This document shows positions 60,943 to 64,000 of a DNA stretch of 64,000 nucleotides, one piece after another. Both the position numbers and the translations under genes were made by a program. The notes under the pieces were generated by a model. That model ran no database searches and had not been told where the DNA came from. It saw only the letters and a list, made by a program, of their open reading frames with translations. Position 1 is the stretch's first letter; the number at the start of each line of letters is the position of its first letter. This DNA comes from Pseudosulfitobacter pseudonitzschiae (GTDB taxonomy: Bacteria > Pseudomonadota > Alphaproteobacteria > Rhodobacterales > Rhodobacteraceae): NCBI RefSeq assembly GCF_002222635.1, contig NZ_CP022416.1, positions 310,001-374,000 of the forward strand, read 5' to 3'.

Positions 60943-63021
60943 GTGCCGTCCCTGAACCATGCCCCGAGACCCCTGCGTTTGAGATCCCTCAAATCGATCC
61001 TTTTGTGCTGTACGGCCCTGTTGCCCGGTGCGGCGCTGGCTCAGGATGCGGTACAATTGCCCGATCTGGTTCTTGAGGCCACGGGCGGAGACGACACCGA
61101 AACCGTGGTGGCCAGCGAACTGAGCGCAGGCGGCAAGATACAGGGCGACATCCTGAATATCCCTGCATCGGTGTCGGTCATCACAAGCAAGGAAATCGAA
61201 CAGCGCAATGCAACGTCCATCGAACAGGTGCTGAACTATACTGCGGGTGCGGTCACCGACAGCTATGGCGCGGACGACCGGTTTGATTACTTCTCGATCC
61301 GCGGGTTCGAAGCCTATACCTATCGTGACGGCCTGATGTTGGGGAAAAACTTTGGCGGCAACCGCGAAGAGCCGTTCGCCTTCGAGCGGATCGAGGTGTT
61401 CAAGGGCGCAAACTCTGCCACCTTCGGCGTCTCTGATCCGGGTGGCTCGGTGAATTATGTCACCAAGACACCGCGCGGCGAGCGGTTCGGGTCTGCCTAT
61501 ACCGCGTTGGGGTCTTTTGGCACTGCCGAGGTCGGTCTGGATTTTGGCGATACGTTGAATGCCGACGGCACGCTGTCCTACCGCTTTACCGGACTGCTGC
61601 GCGAGGGCGAGCGTGAATATCCCTATTCACGGAACGACGAAACCTTTGCGATGTTCGGCATCAGCTGGCGCCCGACAGACCGAACCGAACTGACCTTTAT
61701 TCTGGACCATCTTGACCGCGACGACGTGCCGGGCAGTGGTGGATTTCCGGTGGGGTATGACTTCGACCGCAGTGAAACATTCTTTGGCGAGCCGGATTAT
61801 AACTATCGTGGCACCGACCGCACCAACGCGACGGTGAAGGCACGGCATGATTTCGGCAACGGGCTAAGCTTTGGCAGCACCATTCGGTTCAGCGATGCCT
61901 ACGACGACTTTGGTTATGCCTATGTCTCGGGCTCCAGCGGCACGACCGTCAACCGCGCATTCTTTGCCAGCGAAAGCACCGACCAGTCGTTCATTGGCGA
62001 CGCGCACCTGTCCTATAGCACGCAGTTTGGCGGTGTGGTCAGCACCACACTGTTCGGCGTCGAGGTGTCGCAGTCGGATGCGACGAACAGGCGCTTTTTT
62101 GGTCCGGCCCCGTCGATGGATGTGAACAACCCGATTTTTTCCGGAGCGCCTGCAAGCGTGCCGCTTTATGCTGATTCCGCAACCGAGACAGACGGCAAGG
62201 CCGTCTTCCTGCAACAGGATCTGGATTGGAACGACCGCGTGATCGCCTCGTTCGGGCTGCGCCATGACTGGATTGACATCACCCAGACCGACAATATGGC
62301 AAGCACCGTGCAACAGGGTGAAATCAGCGAGACAACAGGGCGGTTCGGTCTGACCTACAAGCTGAATCCCAATGTATCGCTGTACGGAAGCTATGCGCAA
62401 TCGGCGGTGCCAGCGGGGCTGGGCGTTGTGCCGGAAACCGGCGAGCAGTTCGAGCTGGGGGCCAAATGGCGTCCTGCGGGGACCAATACCTTTTTGACGG
62501 CGGCGGTCTATGATCTGTCCAAAACCAACATCACACGGACAAACCCGATCACTAACCTGCCCGAGCCGATTGGGGAAGTTCGGGTGCGCGGGTTGGATCT
62601 GGAAGCAAAATCCGAATTTGGCGCCTTCGAAATTGTTGCCTCGTACAGCTATCTTGACCCCGAGATTGTCGAGAACGGCACCAATGGCAACGTCGGTAAT
62701 ATGCCTGCGCGCGTGCCCAACCAAATCGCGTCGGTCTGGGTCAATCACACTTGGGAAAATGTCGGACGCGGCGACCTGACGGTGGGGCTTGGCGGGCGTT
62801 TCAATGACGGTTATTTCTATGACGATGCGAACGTCGCGGGCCATTCAGGCAGTTTCTTTGTGGTCGATGCTGCGGTCACCTATGACCTGACCCCGCAGAC
62901 CTCGTTGGCGATAAACGTTAACAACCTGCTGAATGAAAAGCACGTGGCCTTTGGCGGGTTCTATGCCGACTTCTACAGCCCCGGCCGCGAGATTCAGGCC
63001 AAGCTGCGCCACAGCTGGTAG
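60943..63021 (+). CDS. TonB-dependent siderophore receptor
   Basis: A 692-residue outer-membrane receptor with GTG start after GGAGAG. The signal peptide has a long basic lead (RPLRLRSLKS) and ends near ALAQ; a TonB-box-like LPDLVLEA follows at once. The plug has IPASVSVITSKEIEQRNATSIEQVLNYT and FSIRGFEAYTYRDGL, and the barrel ends in IQAKLRHSW with the terminal aromatic. It resembles FhuA/FoxA-type hydroxamate receptors, but the ligand cannot be fixed. Confidence 0.93.
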   Translation: MPSLNHAPRPLRLRSLKSILLCCTALLPGAALAQDAVQLPDLVLEATGGDDTETVVASELSAGGKIQGDILNIPASVSVITSKEIEQRNATSIEQVLNYTAGAVTDSYGADDRFDYFSIRGFEAYTYRDGLMLGKNFGGNREEPFAFERIEVFKGANSATFGVSDPGGSVNYVTKTPRGERFGSAYTALGSFGTAEVGLDFGDTLNADGTLSYRFTGLLREGEREYPYSRNDETFAMFGISWRPTDRTELTFILDHLDRDDVPGSGGFPVGYDFDRSETFFGEPDYNYRGTDRTNATVKARHDFGNGLSFGSTIRFSDAYDDFGYAYVSGSSGTTVNRAFFASESTDQSFIGDAHLSYSTQFGGVVSTTLFGVEVSQSDATNRRFFGPAPSMDVNNPIFSGAPASVPLYADSATETDGKAVFLQQDLDWNDRVIASFGLRHDWIDITQTDNMASTVQQGEISETTGRFGLTYKLNPNVSLYGSYAQSAVPAGLGVVPETGEQFELGAKWRPAGTNTFLTAAVYDLSKTNITRTNPITNLPEPIGEVRVRGLDLEAKSEFGAFEIVASYSYLDPEIVENGTNGNVGNMPARVPNQIASVWVNHTWENVGRGDLTVGLGGRFNDGYFYDDANVAGHSGSFFVVDAAVTYDLTPQTSLAINVNNLLNEKHVAFGGFYADFYSPGREIQAKLRHSW

Positions 63022-63080
63022 ACAAACGCGGATCAAATGACCTGACATCCGAAACCGGCAGGCAAATGTTTGCTTAAATC

Positions 63081-63116
63081 GTTCCGGGAACCGCCGGCAC
63101 AGGTGGTTCCCGGAAC
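63081..63116 (+). terminator. 12-bp perfect hairpin after the TonB receptor
   Basis: GTTCCGGGAACC (63081-63092) and GGTTCCCGGAAC (63105-63116) pair fully across a 12-base loop, 60 bases after the stop. No T-run follows. Each arm is itself nearly palindromic (GTTCC-G-GGAAC), so it could also be a paired operator for the exporter gene. Confidence 0.55.
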
Positions 63117-63193
63117 ACTTCGGGGCAGCCCCTCTCGACAGACGTGGCTGCAAAGACGTACCAAGGCAGGGTGCTTACAAGAGGCCCTCTTCC

Positions 63194-64000
63194 GTGCCAG
63201 ATCGCATTTCGCCATTGATATTGTTCCGCAACCAAACGTTTCGGTCCCTTTGGATTGCTGCGCTGGCCTCGAACTTCGGGGGACTTGTTCAGGCCGTCGG
63301 GGCGGCATGGTTGATGACGTCCCTGTCGGATTCGCAAAATATGGTTGCCTTGGTGCAGGGATCGGTTGCCTTGCCGATCATGATATTCTCGCTTCTTGCG
63401 GGGGTCTTCGCAGATAATTTCGACCGGCGGCGCGTCATGCTGATCGCGCAGGCGTTCATGTTTGTCGTCTCAGTGATCCTTACCTTTATGGCGTTCGAAG
63501 GCTGGCTTTCGCCGTGGTTGCTGCTGGCATTCACGTTCCTGATTGGCTGTGGCACCGCGCTGCACAACCCGTCGTGGCAGGCTACGATGGGTGATATTGT
63601 ATCGCGCGAAGAATTGCCTTCGGCCGTGTCGCTGAACAGCATGGGCTTCAACCTGATGCGCAGTGTCGGTCCGGCGGCGGGTGGGGCCATTGTGGCACTT
63701 GCGGGGGCCGCGGCAGCCTTTGCGGTTAATGCGCTAAGCTATGTGGCCATTCTGACTGCGTTGCTGCGGTGGAAAGCCCCGATACGCGATACCCGACTCC
63801 CCCGCGAACCGATGGGCAGCGCCTTTTCCGCAGGGCTGCGATATGTTGCGATGTCTCCGAACCTGCTGCGGGTGATTTTGCGCGGATTCTGGTTCGGCCT
63901 TGCCGCCATTGCCTTGCTTGCTCTGTTGCCTGTTGTTGTGCGCGAAACTCTTGAAGCAACGGCATTTATTTATGGGGTCATGCTGGGGTGCTTTGGCATG
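63194..64000 (+). CDS. MFS_3/EntS-type transporter, partial (cut by window end)
   Basis: An open frame from GTG 63194, with GAGG nine bases upstream, runs to the window end without a stop (269 codons). It shows several spans and the MFS motif A region ADNFDRRRVMLIAQ, plus HNPSWQATMGDIVSREELPSAVSLNSM and FNLMRSVGPAAGG, which are typical of the MFS_3 (EntS-like) group. EntS exports enterobactin, so after a siderophore uptake operon a siderophore exporter is likely. The C-terminal part is outside the window. Confidence 0.85.
   Translation, partial: MPDRISPLILFRNQTFRSLWIAALASNFGGLVQAVGAAWLMTSLSDSQNMVALVQGSVALPIMIFSLLAGVFADNFDRRRVMLIAQAFMFVVSVILTFMAFEGWLSPWLLLAFTFLIGCGTALHNPSWQATMGDIVSREELPSAVSLNSMGFNLMRSVGPAAGGAIVALAGAAAAFAVNALSYVAILTALLRWKAPIRDTRLPREPMGSAFSAGLRYVAMSPNLLRVILRGFWFGLAAIALLALLPVVVRETLEATAFIYGVMLGCFGM

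Overview
The window looks like chromosomal DNA of an alphaproteobacterium of the Roseobacter group (Rhodobacteraceae). The grounds are the GC-rich wobble usage of most genes, tightly overlapped ATGA/GTGA operons, and the mix of pseudaminic-acid glycans, YjbH-type polysaccharide export, ThiXYZ/TenA thiamine salvage, PhnCDEE uptake and TonB-siderophore uptake. No rRNA, tRNA or CRISPR array was seen, so the placement is an inference.

Layout. (1) 71-16141: a surface glycan locus. A WecA/WbpL-type initiating phosphoglycosyltransferase is followed by a divergent NusG/RfaH-like antiterminator gene and then one long plus-strand operon: pseB, pseC, aldo/keto reductase, GNAT, capsule-type glycosyltransferase, a cytidylyltransferase-aminotransferase fusion, a PseG-PseH fusion, pseI, Wzy-like polymerase, a truncated hexapeptide acyltransferase, Wzx-like flippase and a GT4 glycosyltransferase. 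These would make, activate, transfer, flip and polymerise a nonulosonic-acid (pseudaminic-like) glycan. (2) 16142-21081: a small accessory island with a tyrosine recombinase, a divergent XRE regulator, a VanZ-like gene broken by an in-frame TAG, a HGGxSTG-type pair, an orphan gene and a ParE/CopG-like toxin-antitoxin pair. (3) 21082-29840: GDP-L-fucose synthesis (gmd, fcl, manC) facing a Wza-like export lipoprotein and yjbF/yjbH homologues, with a small YjbE-like secreted protein divergent from yjbH. (4) 29971-32143: an orphan small ORF and a CPA-type cation/proton antiporter with an RCK domain.

(5) 32421-40242: an eight-gene operon: Tat-type oligopeptide-family binding protein, two ATPases, two permeases, a glycerophosphodiesterase-family enzyme, a HAD phosphatase and a sugar isomerase/epimerase-like protein. 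Its order and logic resemble the Agrobacterium acc (agrocinopine) operon, suggesting uptake and dismantling of a sugar-phosphodiester. (6) 40273-47855 (minus strand): TPP riboswitch, then thiD-thiO-thiS-thiG-thiE-thiF-thiY-tenA-thiZ-thiX, combining thiazole synthesis with pyrimidine salvage. thiC is not in the window. (7) 48095-48658: a DJ-1/PfpI protein. (8) 48731-55715: a response regulator/hybrid kinase pair divergent from phnD-phnC-phnE-phnE. (9) 55911-64000: a siderophore uptake locus (ferric-siderophore reductase, binding protein, two FecCD permeases, ATPase, TonB receptor) and the start of an EntS/MFS_3-type exporter cut by the window end.

The most interesting items are the acc-like phosphodiester operon, the fused nonulosonate enzymes with an internal ribosome-binding site, the 19-bp palindrome filling the gap between recombinase and XRE start codons, paired repeats in the yjb and phn control regions, a ThiF lacking its zinc cysteines, and an AAAATACT-type motif shared by the two iron-uptake transcription units.
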